A program made the translations under genes and the position numbers. The notes beneath the pieces were generated by a model. That model had not been told where the DNA came from and did no database searches. It was given only the letters and a program-made list of their open reading frames with translations. This document shows, piece by piece, positions 12,862 to 21,222 of a stretch of DNA of 64,000 nucleotides. The stretch is from Variovorax sp. Lineage in GTDB: Bacteria; Pseudomonadota; Gammaproteobacteria; Burkholderiales; Burkholderiaceae_C. Position 1 is the stretch's first letter. Every line of letters starts with the position of its first letter. Location: positions 1 to 64,000 of the forward strand of contig JAGIBP010000022.1 in assembly GCA_017744285.1 (NCBI GenBank), written 5' to 3'.

Positions 12862-13320
12862 TCATGACAGCTTCTCGTCGTGCAGCAGCGCGCGGCCGAG
12901 CGCGTTCGGCACGAACGCCAGCACCTCGCCGGCCGCCGACAGCACGACGCCGCTGGCGATCACCGTGACGGTCACGGTGCTCCCGATGGCCGCCGAGGCG
13001 CCCCCCGCCGCCCGGCGGAGCACCTTCACGCTCGCCCGGGCACCGTCCGACGCTCGTTCCAGCACGTACACGGTGGCGTCGGCGGAGGCTTCGACGGCCA
13101 CGACCGTGAGCGCCGCGCCGCCCACCGAGAGCGCGACCGGTATCGCCGCCACGGTGCTCGCCGCCGCACCCGCGACCGAGGCGGCCCCGACGACCGATGC
13201 CACCGGCAGCATCGACACGGCGGCCGACGCTTCGCTCTGCGCCCGCGCGGGCAGCGGGATCGCGATGTTCGCCGTCGCCGCGCAAAGGGCTACGAGGAAA
13301 GTCATGAGGTACTGCTTCAT
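12862..13320 (-). CDS. Small exported Ala/Val-rich protein of unknown function
   Basis: A 152-residue product starting at ATG 13320, which is preceded by AAAGGAG. Residues 1-27 form a signal peptide (MKQYLMTFLVALCAA, with ALPARAQ-type cleavage at ARAQ). The mature part is unusually rich in Ala, Val, Ser and Gly, with two long hydrophobic stretches (SVVGAASVAGAAASTVAAIP and IGSTVTVTVIASGVVLSAAG) that could insert in a membrane. No family was recognised. It sits directly upstream of the DUF2145 gene on the same strand and may be co-expressed with it. Confidence 0.65.
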   Translation of the reverse strand: MKQYLMTFLVALCAATANIAIPLPARAQSEASAAVSMLPVASVVGAASVAGAAASTVAAIPVALSVGGAALTVVAVEASADATVYVLERASDGARASVKVLRRAAGGASAAIGSTVTVTVIASGVVLSAAGEVLAFVPNALGRALLHDEKLS

Positions 13321-13361
13321 GATGGGTGCTCCTTTCGACATGTGCTGGATGAAGCCGCGGA

Positions 13362-13847
13362 TCATTCGGCGCCCCGCATCTCGGCGCGGGCTTCGCGGCC
13401 GGCTTGCAGTCGGACTTCGGCGATCTCCACCTCGTGGCGGTCGCGCAGGGTCTTGGCGAGCGTGAAGGCGGAGCTGATCAGGAACAGCCAGCTGACCGCC
13501 AGGAAGGCCTTGTAGGTCTCGCCGATTTCCATGCGCAGCAGGCCCCAGGCGGTCAGGCCCATCGCGGTGAGGAAACCGCCCCAGACCACCAGCTTCCACA
13601 TCGGCGTGTCGCCGGCCGACGCAGAAGGGCCGTGCTGGTTGTCGCGCACGAACTTGGCCAGCACGAAGGCGGCCGAGAGACAGAACACATAGCCCATCAC
13701 CATGAACGCGCGATCGAGCGCTTGTCCGGGCAGCCAGCCCAGGCCCGTGGCACACAGGAAGACGGCGAGTCCGAACGAGATCCAGACCTGGAGCTGCCAG
13801 GCGCGCGTATCGCGCTGGAAGGAGACGTTCGAAGAGGTGGTTTGCAT
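13362..13847 (-). CDS. YiaA/YiaB-type inner membrane protein
   Basis: A 161-residue protein with four hydrophobic segments arranged as two similar pairs: QVWISFGLAVFLCATGLGWL and FMVMGYVFCLSAAFVLAKFV, then VVWGGFLTAMGLTAWGLL and FLAVSWLFLISSAFTLAKTL. The internal repeat, each half ending in (F)VLAK or TLAK-(F/T)(V/L)RD, is the hallmark of the YiaA/YiaB family. A charged tail of about 25 residues follows. ATG 13847 has a GAGG site. Function in other bacteria is unknown. It may be in one transcript with the two genes downstream. Confidence 0.8.
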   Translation of the reverse strand: MQTTSSNVSFQRDTRAWQLQVWISFGLAVFLCATGLGWLPGQALDRAFMVMGYVFCLSAAFVLAKFVRDNQHGPSASAGDTPMWKLVVWGGFLTAMGLTAWGLLRMEIGETYKAFLAVSWLFLISSAFTLAKTLRDRHEVEIAEVRLQAGREARAEMRGAE

Positions 13848-13919
13848 AGCGGCCTCGCGGCGTAGTGAAGGTGCGCGGATCATGGTTCGCACCTCCGCCC
13901 CGACGCGGCCGATTAGTGA

Positions 13920-13947
13920 ACCGGTGGCGCCTTTCAACGCCACTGGT
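13920..13947 (-). other. Stem-loop just downstream of the PAP2 gene
   Basis: ACCGGTGGCG (13920-13929) can pair with CGCCACTGGT (13938-13947), ten pairs including one G-U, with an eight-base loop. It begins five bases after the PAP2 stop in the direction of transcription, where a terminator is expected. No T run follows on the minus strand, so it may be a weak or Rho-assisted terminator or an RNA-stability hairpin. Confidence 0.4.
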
Positions 13948-13951
13948 ATCT

Positions 13952-14614
13952 TTATTCGATACCGAACCGCGGAGTGTGCCGGCGGGCGAGCAGGTCGGCG
14001 CGGGTATAGACCCGGTCGGTGCCGGCCAATCGCATGGCGATGACCTCGAGCGCCCCCTGCGTGGGCGCCGCCGTGCCGGGCCGCTGCAGGAGGGCCGGCG
14101 ACGCGAGGCTCAAGACCACCAGCAGCCAGCTCAGTCGCGGATGCGGAAGGCCACGCTGCCACCACAGGAACATGCCGCTGACTGCGGCGCCCAGCGCGAG
14201 ACCGGCGGCGACTTCGGACCCCGAGTGGGCGTCCAGCGCGAGCCGCGAGACGCCGATGATCGCGGCGAAGACCAGCCCGAACGTCGCCGCGGCGACGCGG
14301 ATGAAGTGGTCCCGCCGCGAGACCACCAGCCAGCAGGCCACCGGCCAGATGCTGGCCGACAGCGCCGTATGCCCGCTGAAGCCGGTGAAGTTGAGCGCCG
14401 CGATGCCGACCCCCCAGCCCAGGAAGGCGAGCTTGGACACCAGGATCACGCTGCAGCCCAGGCCGAACAGGAACACCCAGCGCCAGGCCGAGGGACGCGT
14501 CGCGGGCGGCAGCGCAAGCCACGCGGCGATCCACAGCGCCGCGGGAAGGAGAAAGCCGCTGTCACCGAACCAGGTGACGGCGGGCCAGAAGGCATCGAGA
14601 GACAGAGGCTGCAT
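13952..14614 (-). CDS. PAP2-family membrane phosphatase
   Basis: A 220-residue integral membrane protein with the type-2 phosphatidic acid phosphatase core: a KLAFLGWG segment where the first motif is expected, FSGHTALSA (motif 2, usually PSGH, catalytic His) and SRLALDAHSGSEVAAG (motif 3, usually SR-x5-H-x3-D, here with Ser-Glu near the usual Asp position). Such enzymes dephosphorylate lipid phosphates such as phosphatidate or undecaprenyl pyrophosphate. It begins ten bases after the MFS-PlsC fusion gene, so the two are probably co-transcribed and act on membrane lipids. The substrate is not assignable. Confidence 0.82.
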   Translation of the reverse strand: MQPLSLDAFWPAVTWFGDSGFLLPAALWIAAWLALPPATRPSAWRWVFLFGLGCSVILVSKLAFLGWGVGIAALNFTGFSGHTALSASIWPVACWLVVSRRDHFIRVAAATFGLVFAAIIGVSRLALDAHSGSEVAAGLALGAAVSGMFLWWQRGLPHPRLSWLLVVLSLASPALLQRPGTAAPTQGALEVIAMRLAGTDRVYTRADLLARRHTPRFGIE

Positions 14615-14624
14615 CAGGCGAACG

Positions 14625-16577
14625 TCAAGCCCTCAGGAGTCCGCTCACGCGTTGCCGAAGCACATCGGGCTGCACGTCGACCTGCGACATCGCGTCGCCG
14701 ACGTTGAGTCCCACGCGGCTGAACAGGCCGCGCCGGAAAGGCCGCACCATGGCGACGTTCTGGCCGTCGCGCACCTCGATGCGGCTGAAGAAGGAGCCCC
14801 AGAGATTGGTCAGCGCCATCGGGATCACGGGCACTTCGAGCCCATCGACCCGCGCGGCGTCGAGGATCTTCATCACGCCGCCCTTGAACGGCTGCAACTC
14901 GCCGTCGCGTGTGATCCCGCCTTCCGGAAAGATCGCCAGCAGATCCCCGTCGCGCAGCACCTGTCCGGCCTGCGCGAAGGCTTCCTCGTAGGCGGCGGGG
15001 TCTTCCTTCTGCGGCGCGATGGGAATGGCTTTGGCGAGCCGGAAGATCCAGCCCAGCACGGGCACCGCGAAGATACGGTGATCCATGATGAAGCGGATCG
15101 GCCGCGGGCTCGCCGCCATCAGCAGCACCGCGTCGATGAAGCTCACGTGATTGCACACCAGCACCGCCGGCCCGGCGCTCGGGATGTGTTCGTCGCCATT
15201 CACGTCGAAGCGATAGACGAACCGCGACAGCACCCAGGCCAAAAAGCGCAGCAGGTATTCGGGCACCAGCATGAAGATGTAGAACGCCACGACCGCGTTG
15301 GCGATCCCGGTGAAGAGAAAGATCTGCGGGATCGTGAAGTTCGCCTTCAGCAACGCCCCGGCGATCACCGAGCTGGCGATCATGAACAGCGCGTTGAGGA
15401 TGTTGTTGGCCGCGATGATGCGGGCGCGGTGCGTCGGCTGGCTGCGCATCTGGATCAACGCGTACATCGGCACGCTGTAGATCCCCGCAAAGAGGGACAG
15501 CAGGCCGAGGTCGGCCATCACGCGCCAGTGGGCCGGCTGGCGAACGAACTCGACCAGGCCGAGCTCGGCGGACGTCGGCAGCGCACGCGAGGCGAAGTAC
15601 AGGTCGATCGCGAAGACACTCATGCCGATGGCGCCCAGCGGCACCAGGCCGATCTCGACCTGGCGGCGGCTCAGCGTCTCGCACAGCAGCGAACCGACGC
15701 CGATGCCCACCGAGAAGACCACCAGCAGCAGCGAGGCCACCTGCTCGTTGCCGTGCAGCACGTCCTTGGCGAAGCTCGGGAACTGGCTCAGGAAAGTGGC
15801 GCCGAAGAACCACATCCACGAAATACCCAGCAGCGAACGGAAGACCACGACGTTGCCGTGCGCGAGTTTCAGGTTGCGCCAGGTTTCGCTCACGGGGTTC
15901 CAGTTGATGCGCAGCCCCGGATCGGTGGCGGGCACCGGCGGAATGGCCTGCGCCACCCCGCGGCCGACGAGCGCCAGCAGCACGCAGGCCACCGCCACGC
16001 TGGTGTGGCCGATCTGCGGCACCGCGACCAGCAGGCCGCCCGCGACCTGGCCGAGCAGGATGGCCACGAAGGTCCCCATCTCGACCATTCCGTTGCCGCC
16101 GGTGAGTTCGCGCGCATCGAGCACCTGGGGCAGATAGGCGAACTTGACCGGACCGAACAGCGTGGAATGCAGCCCCATCAGGAACACGCAGGCCAGCAGC
16201 ACCACCGCATCGCCGCGCACGAAGCCCCACGCGGCGATCGCCATGATCGCGATCTCCATGTTCTTGACGAAGCGGATCATCTTCGTCTTGTCGAACTTGT
16301 CGGTGAGCTGCCCGGCCGTGGCAGAGAACAGCAGGTAGGGCAGGATGAACAGCGCGCCGATCACCAGCCCCGCCATGGCTGGCGGCATCCAGCCAAGCTG
16401 CAGCTGGTAGGTCACCATCACGGTGAAGGCGAACTTGAACAGGTTGTCGTTGGCCGCGCCCGAGAACTGGGTCCAGAAGAACGGCGCGAAGCGCCGCTGT
16501 CCCAGAAGGGCGAACTGGTTGGCGTGCGCCTGCGCGTCGGGCATGCGGGGGGAGGATGCGGTGGCGGTCGTGGTCAT
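14625..16577 (-). CDS. MFS transporter-acyltransferase fusion (LplT-PlsC type)
   Basis: A 650-residue fusion. Residues 1-430 form a major-facilitator transporter (about 12 hydrophobic helices; FAPFFWTQFSGAANDNLFKF, then GQLTDKFDKTKMIRF) related to the lysophospholipid flippase LplT. Residues 440-650 are a PlsC-type acyltransferase with the NHVSFIDA block (His-x4-Asp) and FPEGGITRDGEL. In E. coli, LplT and the acyltransferase Aas work together to import and reacylate lysophospholipids. Here both functions are on one chain, but without the AMP-dependent acyl-ACP synthetase domain of Aas. It overlaps no gene and is followed at ten bases by the PAP2 gene. Confidence 0.88.
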   Translation of the reverse strand: MTTTATASSPRMPDAQAHANQFALLGQRRFAPFFWTQFSGAANDNLFKFAFTVMVTYQLQLGWMPPAMAGLVIGALFILPYLLFSATAGQLTDKFDKTKMIRFVKNMEIAIMAIAAWGFVRGDAVVLLACVFLMGLHSTLFGPVKFAYLPQVLDARELTGGNGMVEMGTFVAILLGQVAGGLLVAVPQIGHTSVAVACVLLALVGRGVAQAIPPVPATDPGLRINWNPVSETWRNLKLAHGNVVVFRSLLGISWMWFFGATFLSQFPSFAKDVLHGNEQVASLLLVVFSVGIGVGSLLCETLSRRQVEIGLVPLGAIGMSVFAIDLYFASRALPTSAELGLVEFVRQPAHWRVMADLGLLSLFAGIYSVPMYALIQMRSQPTHRARIIAANNILNALFMIASSVIAGALLKANFTIPQIFLFTGIANAVVAFYIFMLVPEYLLRFLAWVLSRFVYRFDVNGDEHIPSAGPAVLVCNHVSFIDAVLLMAASPRPIRFIMDHRIFAVPVLGWIFRLAKAIPIAPQKEDPAAYEEAFAQAGQVLRDGDLLAIFPEGGITRDGELQPFKGGVMKILDAARVDGLEVPVIPMALTNLWGSFFSRIEVRDGQNVAMVRPFRRGLFSRVGLNVGDAMSQVDVQPDVLRQRVSGLLRA

Positions 16578-16602
16578 TCGCAGTGCTGGGCTGGCGGCTT
16601 CT

Positions 16603-17445
16603 TCATGCCGTCACCGTGACGACGCCAGGATTGTGCCGCAGGGCCTGGCGACCCATTGCCTGCAGCGCGTGGAGCACGGGGAGTGCCGCCAGCGCCGCCG
16701 TCAGGTGCTTGAGGCTGTGGCCCGAGACGAGGTGGTGCGTGGCGTCGAAGATCGCATGGTCGGCCAGCTCGAACAGCTTCGCCAGCGCGTAGAAGAAGAT
16801 CACCCAGCCAAGCTTCAGGCCGATGGCGCCGCTCACCGGTTTCGCGAACGCCAGGAGCAAGACGAGCGCCATGCCACCGAACTGGACCAGCGCCCAGGGC
16901 AAGGCATTTCCGCTTTGGTGGCAGACGGCCGCTGCCAGCAGGCCGCCCGCCAGCGTGAACCACGCAGCCGGCCACCCGGCGCGGGCGCTCACGCGCTCGC
17001 AGATCGCCATGCCCACCAGGCCCGCGAAGGCCACGGCCATTCCGGCGCGATCGGCGGCCAGCCGCACGCTGTCGGGCTGCAGGTGATAGAAGGCCGAACC
17101 CACCGCCGTGAGGATGAGCCCGGCGAAGAACATCCATGCGCAGTCGAGCGCGTTGACGGGCAGCGTCACGCCGGCGCGCGCGTGGGGGGCGGCGTCGAGG
17201 ACGGCCTCGTGCGCGCGGTCGAGCCAACGCAGCCAGCGCAGGCCCCAGAGGCCGATCGCGGCGAATGGCAGGTTGCTCAGCACATCCATGGCGTTGGGGA
17301 GCACCCCCCATGGGTGCGCGTCGGCGAACGGCGCGCCCGCGAGCCCGGAGACGGGAACCGCCGGTCCGGCGACGGCGATCAGCAGAAGCAGCGCGAACAG
17401 CGACAGAACACAGCGTTCGCGATTCGACAGGGACGAGAGCGGCAT
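16603..17445 (-). CDS. CREST-superfamily (ceramidase-like) integral membrane protein
   Basis: A 280-residue polytopic protein with about seven hydrophobic segments. Its conserved residues match the ceramidase/CREST pattern: SAFYHLQPDS (Ser-x3-His), an Asp in LAADRAGMAVAF, and the late HHLVSGHSLKHLTAAL with the His-x3-His zinc pair. Members are putative metal-dependent membrane hydrolases of lipid amides; the substrate in bacteria is generally unknown. ATG 17445 has GGAG seven bases upstream; a GTG at 17457 is an alternative. It is divergent from an HTH regulator with two dyads between them. Confidence 0.75.
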   Translation of the reverse strand: MPLSSLSNRERCVLSLFALLLLIAVAGPAVPVSGLAGAPFADAHPWGVLPNAMDVLSNLPFAAIGLWGLRWLRWLDRAHEAVLDAAPHARAGVTLPVNALDCAWMFFAGLILTAVGSAFYHLQPDSVRLAADRAGMAVAFAGLVGMAICERVSARAGWPAAWFTLAGGLLAAAVCHQSGNALPWALVQFGGMALVLLLAFAKPVSGAIGLKLGWVIFFYALAKLFELADHAIFDATHHLVSGHSLKHLTAALAALPVLHALQAMGRQALRHNPGVVTVTA

Positions 17446-17503
17446 GGCGGACTCCACAGATGACTCGGTGGGCGGAATCTAGGTTGCCAGCCCCCCGAAC
17501 GGC

Positions 17504-17558
17504 ATCGAAAATCGATACGGAGCACCAATGCACCACCCGCAGTATCGCGCTGCGATAC
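17504..17558. promoter_or_regulatory. Two dyads in the divergent CREST / HTH-regulator promoter
   Basis: Two perfect inverted repeats lie in the 134-base gap: ATCGA-AAA-TCGAT (17504-17516) and GTATCGC-GCT-GCGATAC (17542-17558). The first is followed by ACGG, so both contain CGATAC next to the dyad. Placement between divergent genes, close to an XRE-type regulator gene, suggests operators for that regulator. Binding is inferred only. Confidence 0.5.
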
Positions 17559-17579
17559 CTCGATAACCCCTCCCCCGCC

Positions 17580-18314
17580 ATGAGCACCACAGTCGACCTG
17601 GTCAACGCCCTCAAGAACGAACTGAAGAACGCCCGCATGACCTATGCGGACCTCGCCAAGTCGCTGGACATGGCCGAATCGAGCGTCAAGCGCATGCTCG
17701 CCAAGGGCGACATGCCGCTCACCCGCGTCGACGCCATCTGCCGGGCGTTGAAGATCGACTTCGCCGAACTCGCGCGCCGCGTGGCCGACGCCCAGCCGCT
17801 GCTCAAGGAGCTCACGCTCGAGCAGGAGAAGGCGGTGATCAAGGACAAGAAGCTGCTGCTCATCGCGATCTGCGTGCTGAGCCAGTGGACGCTGGAGCAG
17901 ATCGTCGCCGCCTACCGGCTCACCGAGGCGGAATGCATCGGCTACCTGGCGCAGCTCGATCGCATCGGCATCATCGAGCTTCGGCCGCTGAACCGGTATC
18001 GCCTGAAGCTCGCGAAGACCTTCCGCTGGCGTCCGCATGGCCCGGTGATGGATTTCTTCCGTGAGAACGTGGTGCTCGACTACTACCGCGGCGGCTTCGA
18101 CGGCCCGGCCGAGGGCCTGCTGCTGGTGCATGGCTCCATCAGCAAATCGCTGGCGCCGGCCTTTCTGGACCGCCTCCAGCGTGTCGCGCAGGACTTCGCC
18201 CAGCAGCATCAGACGGACCAGAAACTCTCGCCGAAGGAGCGCGAGGGCTACACCCTGCTGCTCGGCATGCGCAACTGGGAGTTCGAACTGTTCACCCGCC
18301 TGCGCAGGAATTGA
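17580..18314 (+). CDS. XRE-like helix-turn-helix transcriptional regulator
   Basis: A 244-residue protein whose N-terminal 65 residues form an HTH domain (MTYADLAKSLDMAESSVKRM, then LTRVDAICRALKIDFAELA). The rest has no recognised ligand domain; it holds a mostly helical region that may be a second winged helix (LTEAECIGYLAQLDRIGIIE) and a C-terminal part ending LLGMRNWEFELFTRLRRN. It is divergent from the CREST gene and upstream of the glycine riboswitch. Self-regulation through the dyads at 17504-17558 is likely. The length and HTH followed by a unique sensor are seen in betaproteobacterial regulators of unknown signal. Confidence 0.8.
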   Translation: MSTTVDLVNALKNELKNARMTYADLAKSLDMAESSVKRMLAKGDMPLTRVDAICRALKIDFAELARRVADAQPLLKELTLEQEKAVIKDKKLLLIAICVLSQWTLEQIVAAYRLTEAECIGYLAQLDRIGIIELRPLNRYRLKLAKTFRWRPHGPVMDFFRENVVLDYYRGGFDGPAEGLLLVHGSISKSLAPAFLDRLQRVAQDFAQQHQTDQKLSPKEREGYTLLLGMRNWEFELFTRLRRN

Positions 18315-18346
18315 CCCGTCATCGACACACCTGGAAACCGGTTTCT

Positions 18347-18355
18347 TGATAAAAT
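18347..18355 (+). promoter_or_regulatory. Extended -10 promoter element for the riboswitch transcript
   Basis: TGATAAAAT fits the extended -10 form TGnTAtAAT. It places transcription start at about 18362, exactly where the first aptamer-like sequence begins. No good -35 is present, as expected when an extended -10 is used. Confidence 0.5.
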
Positions 18356-18356
18356 A

Positions 18357-18575
18357 CCGCCCGCAGAAGAGCGGACGGCACCCGTCCCACCGTTGGCGCA
18401 ACCTCCCATGAACGCTCAGGTGAACCGCAGCGCGGTTCGTTGACTGCCCCATCTTTGACCCATTGCCGACTGGAGAGACGCCACATCGACGTGGCGCACC
18501 GAAGGAGCAAATCCGCTTGCGGGCTGCACGCGGATGAATCTCTCAGGTAAGCGAGACAGAGGGAGCGGCACCCTG
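18357..18575 (+). promoter_or_regulatory. Glycine riboswitch: aptamer II clear, aptamer I degenerate
   Basis: The second aptamer (about 18463-18567) has the glycine riboswitch landmarks in order: CTGGAGAG, a P3-like hairpin (CGCCACATCGACGTGGCG), the conserved CACCGAAGGAGCAA, a GC-rich P3a stem, and AATCTCTCAGGTAAGCG then GACAGAGGG. Upstream, about 18362-18435 shows a weaker copy: AGAAGAGC, the GGACGGCACCCGTCC hairpin, CACCGTTGGCGCAAC and AACGCTCAGGTGAA, matching the usual first aptamer but with CCGTTGG in place of CCGAAGG. The two are joined by about 28 bases. A possible expression platform pairs GGAGC with GCTCC between 18560 and 18595. It lies in the leader of an amino-acid oxidoreductase gene. 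Confidence 0.85.
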
Positions 18576-18646
18576 AACCCGGTTCGGCAGCTCCGCATAG
18601 TGAGCGCCCGCACCGGCCGTTCATGCCCTCCCAAAAGGACTCGGAC

Positions 18647-19897
18647 ATGCGCGTGGTTGTACTCGGCGCCGGCCTGCACGGCGTCACGACGGCTTATTAC
18701 CTTCAGCAACTCGGTCACGAGGTGATCGTGATCGATCGCCATGACACGCCCGCGGCCAAGGCCCGCGGCCGCGTGCCTCGCGCCGAAGACGGCGCCCCGT
18801 CCGCCAGCCGCGCCGCGTCGCAGACGGCCAGGCCGCTGCGGGGACGCTGGTCCCGCCTGCGTTCGGCGATGCGCGCGCAGTTCGGCAAGCTCCGCAAGGC
18901 CATCGACAGCGCGGTCGCCCCGCCAAGGAGCCATCCGCTGGACCACATGGTCCGGCTCGCCGTCTACAGCCGCGAGAACGCACGCGCCCTGCGCGATGAA
19001 TCGGGCCTTCAGGCGCGCCAGCGCTCGAACGGGCAGATGACCGTGTACACCGACGCCGAGGCCTTCCGCCGCCGAATCGCGCGCGCGCCGCACTGGTCCG
19101 AGCTCGGCTGCGAGGATCGCCTGCTGTCCGTCGACGAGGCCGTGGAGATGGAGCCCTCGCTCGCGCTCATGGGTCACCAGCTCGTTGGCGCCACCCATTC
19201 GCATGACGACCCGGCGCGCGATCCTTCGCAATTCGCCGCCAGCATCGTCTTCCTTTGCCGTGCCGCCGGCGTGCGCTTCATGACCCGGCACACGGTGGTT
19301 TCGCTCAAGGAGCGCGATGGCCGCGTCGACCACGTCGAGTTGCTCGACCCGAGTGGGCAACCCACGCTCCTGCGCGCGCAGTCGTACGTGCTGGCGCTCG
19401 GGGCCTCGAGCGCGATGCACGCGGAACACCTGGGCATCGAGATGTCGCTGGACTTCGTGCGCGAGTACATCGTCACGCTGCCCATCCTGGATGCCGACCG
19501 CGCGCCCGGCGTTTCGCTGCACGATCGCCAGGGCCGGCTGCGCGTCCGGCGGGTGGAAAGCGCGCTGGGTCCCCGACTGCGCGTGAGCTCCACCGTGCGC
19601 GTGCGCGACGACGGCGAGCATGAGCCCGACTCGGATCGCTTCGAGGCGATGCTGCGCCGGGTCGAGTTGCTCTTCCCGGGCGCGGCCGACATCCGCAGGG
19701 CCACGTTTGACACCGCGATGCACGCGGTCAGCAGCAATCGCCTGCCGATGATCGGCAAGACGCGCCTGCCGAACCTGTTCCTCAACACCGCTCCCGGCAC
19801 GCCGGGCTGGACCAATGCGCTGGGCGCGGGCAAGTCGATTGCGCGCATCGTGAGCGGCCTCAGGCCCGAACTCGACTTCGCCTTCCGGGGGCTGTAG
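18647..19897 (+). CDS. FAD-dependent amino-acid oxidoreductase (DadA/ThiO-like)
   Basis: A flavoprotein of 416 residues with the Rossmann start MRVVVLGAGLHGVTTAYYLQ, the glycine/D-amino-acid oxidase fold, and the C-terminal FAD motif NTAPGTPGWTNALGAGKSIA. Such enzymes deaminate D-amino acids or glycine, passing electrons to quinone or oxygen. ATG 18647 is chosen because AAAAGGA lies seven bases upstream; ATG 18623 lacks one. Residues 40-90 form an Arg/Ala-rich insertion not usual in DadA. The glycine riboswitch in its leader implies that it handles glycine or closely linked metabolites. Which amino acid it oxidises is not proven. Confidence 0.82.
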   Translation: MRVVVLGAGLHGVTTAYYLQQLGHEVIVIDRHDTPAAKARGRVPRAEDGAPSASRAASQTARPLRGRWSRLRSAMRAQFGKLRKAIDSAVAPPRSHPLDHMVRLAVYSRENARALRDESGLQARQRSNGQMTVYTDAEAFRRRIARAPHWSELGCEDRLLSVDEAVEMEPSLALMGHQLVGATHSHDDPARDPSQFAASIVFLCRAAGVRFMTRHTVVSLKERDGRVDHVELLDPSGQPTLLRAQSYVLALGASSAMHAEHLGIEMSLDFVREYIVTLPILDADRAPGVSLHDRQGRLRVRRVESALGPRLRVSSTVRVRDDGEHEPDSDRFEAMLRRVELLFPGAADIRRATFDTAMHAVSSNRLPMIGKTRLPNLFLNTAPGTPGWTNALGAGKSIARIVSGLRPELDFAFRGL

Positions 19898-19913
19898 GGC
19901 CTCGCGACGCGAC

Positions 19914-21182
19914 TCAGTCGCCGGCGGTGAAGACCGTCAACACGCCGGTGTAGCCGTACAGGTGATGGCGCGCGATCTCGCCGGCGGCAAAGAAACCGAC
20001 CAGCGGCACGTCGCCGAGTGCGTGGCGCACGATCTGCAGCTCGGCGCCGGGTCCACCGAAGTGCGGGCCGCCGCGGCCCGAGCAGCTCACGTAGACCGCG
20101 CCCGCGATACGCCGCGCAGGATGGGGCGCCGCCCCCGTCTCGTCGCCGGCAACGGCGCGTGCCGTGGCCAGAGTCTGCTCCTCGGGCTCGAGCTCTTCGC
20201 GGATCTCGGCGCACACGCGCATCAGATCGGCACGGGCCGCCTGCGCATTGCGCCGGCAGAAGCTCAAGCGCATGCCCGCTTCTGCCACATCGGCGATCGC
20301 CACGCCGCGACGCGTCGGATCGAGGCCGATGATGTGGCGCACCCGCACGTCCGAGCCGAGGTCGCGCGTGCGGCGAACGCCGTCGCTGCCGGCATCGACC
20401 AGGCCCACCAGCGTCGCGCGGACCGCTGCGATGGCCTGCTCGGGCGCATCGAGCGTGACCTCCAGGTCGCTCAGCAGCACATCGAGCGCCGGCTGGCCGT
20501 CGAGCTGAAGCAGGAGGTTGCCGTCGGCCTCGGTGATCTCGCGCTCGGCCGACACGGGCTGGCAGCCTTGCGTCACGCGCGAGACCAGCCGCACGCCGTC
20601 CCCGAAGACCACGCCCGACAGGCCGCCCGAGAAGACGCCGCCGAGCGCGCCGTGCCCGGGGAGGTTTCCGTTGCCGCCGACCGCGAACTGCAGCGATCCT
20701 GCGCGACCCGATGACAGGCCGCCGAACAGATAGCCGGTGTCGGTGCGCTCGGCCATCTCGGCGACCAGCTCGCCGAGTTCGGGGGTGCGCGGGTCCGCAT
20801 GGACCAGCGCGGTGTGCGCCGCGAAGCCGCTGGCCTCGGGGCTCGCGAGCGGCGCAACGCCGGAGAACACGCGGTACTGATCGCTCGGCAGCTCGCACAG
20901 CATGACGCTGAGCGCGGGCTCATCGAAGTATTCGGCGTTGTTGGCCGCGACGCCCACGCCCACGGTGCCGGACCAGTCGGTCACCTCGGGCAGCTCCGCG
21001 CCCAGGTGATCGAGGATCTCCTGCGCATCGGCCGAGTAGTGGTCGGTGATGTAGAGCAGCCCGAGCGTGGGGGAATGCGCGTAGTCGGGCAGCGCCATCT
21101 GCGCGCGCAATTGCGCGAGCACCAGCCCTGCCGCCATGCGCCATTGCGGATGGGTCGCGTGGCCGGAAGGAAACAGCTTCAT
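19914..21182 (-). CDS. FIST domain-containing protein
   Basis: A 422-residue cytoplasmic protein with FIST-N (about residues 30-215: TLGLLYITDHYSADAQEIL, VGVGVAANNAEYFDEPALSV) and FIST-C (about 225-400, ending GGPGAELQIVRHALGDVPL, then FFAAGEIARHHLYGYTGVLT). FIST domains are predicted sensors that bind small ligands such as amino acids; this copy is not fused to a signalling output. A start at ATG 21182 was chosen for its AGAAAG site. It follows phaM by 40 bases on the same strand, so co-expression is likely. The link between the two roles is unknown. Confidence 0.85.
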   Translation of the reverse strand: MKLFPSGHATHPQWRMAAGLVLAQLRAQMALPDYAHSPTLGLLYITDHYSADAQEILDHLGAELPEVTDWSGTVGVGVAANNAEYFDEPALSVMLCELPSDQYRVFSGVAPLASPEASGFAAHTALVHADPRTPELGELVAEMAERTDTGYLFGGLSSGRAGSLQFAVGGNGNLPGHGALGGVFSGGLSGVVFGDGVRLVSRVTQGCQPVSAEREITEADGNLLLQLDGQPALDVLLSDLEVTLDAPEQAIAAVRATLVGLVDAGSDGVRRTRDLGSDVRVRHIIGLDPTRRGVAIADVAEAGMRLSFCRRNAQAARADLMRVCAEIREELEPEEQTLATARAVAGDETGAAPHPARRIAGAVYVSCSGRGGPHFGGPGAELQIVRHALGDVPLVGFFAAGEIARHHLYGYTGVLTVFTAGD

Positions 21183-21222
21183 GGGCTCGGCTTTCTCTGC
21201 GGGAAGGAAGACGGCGCCGGCT

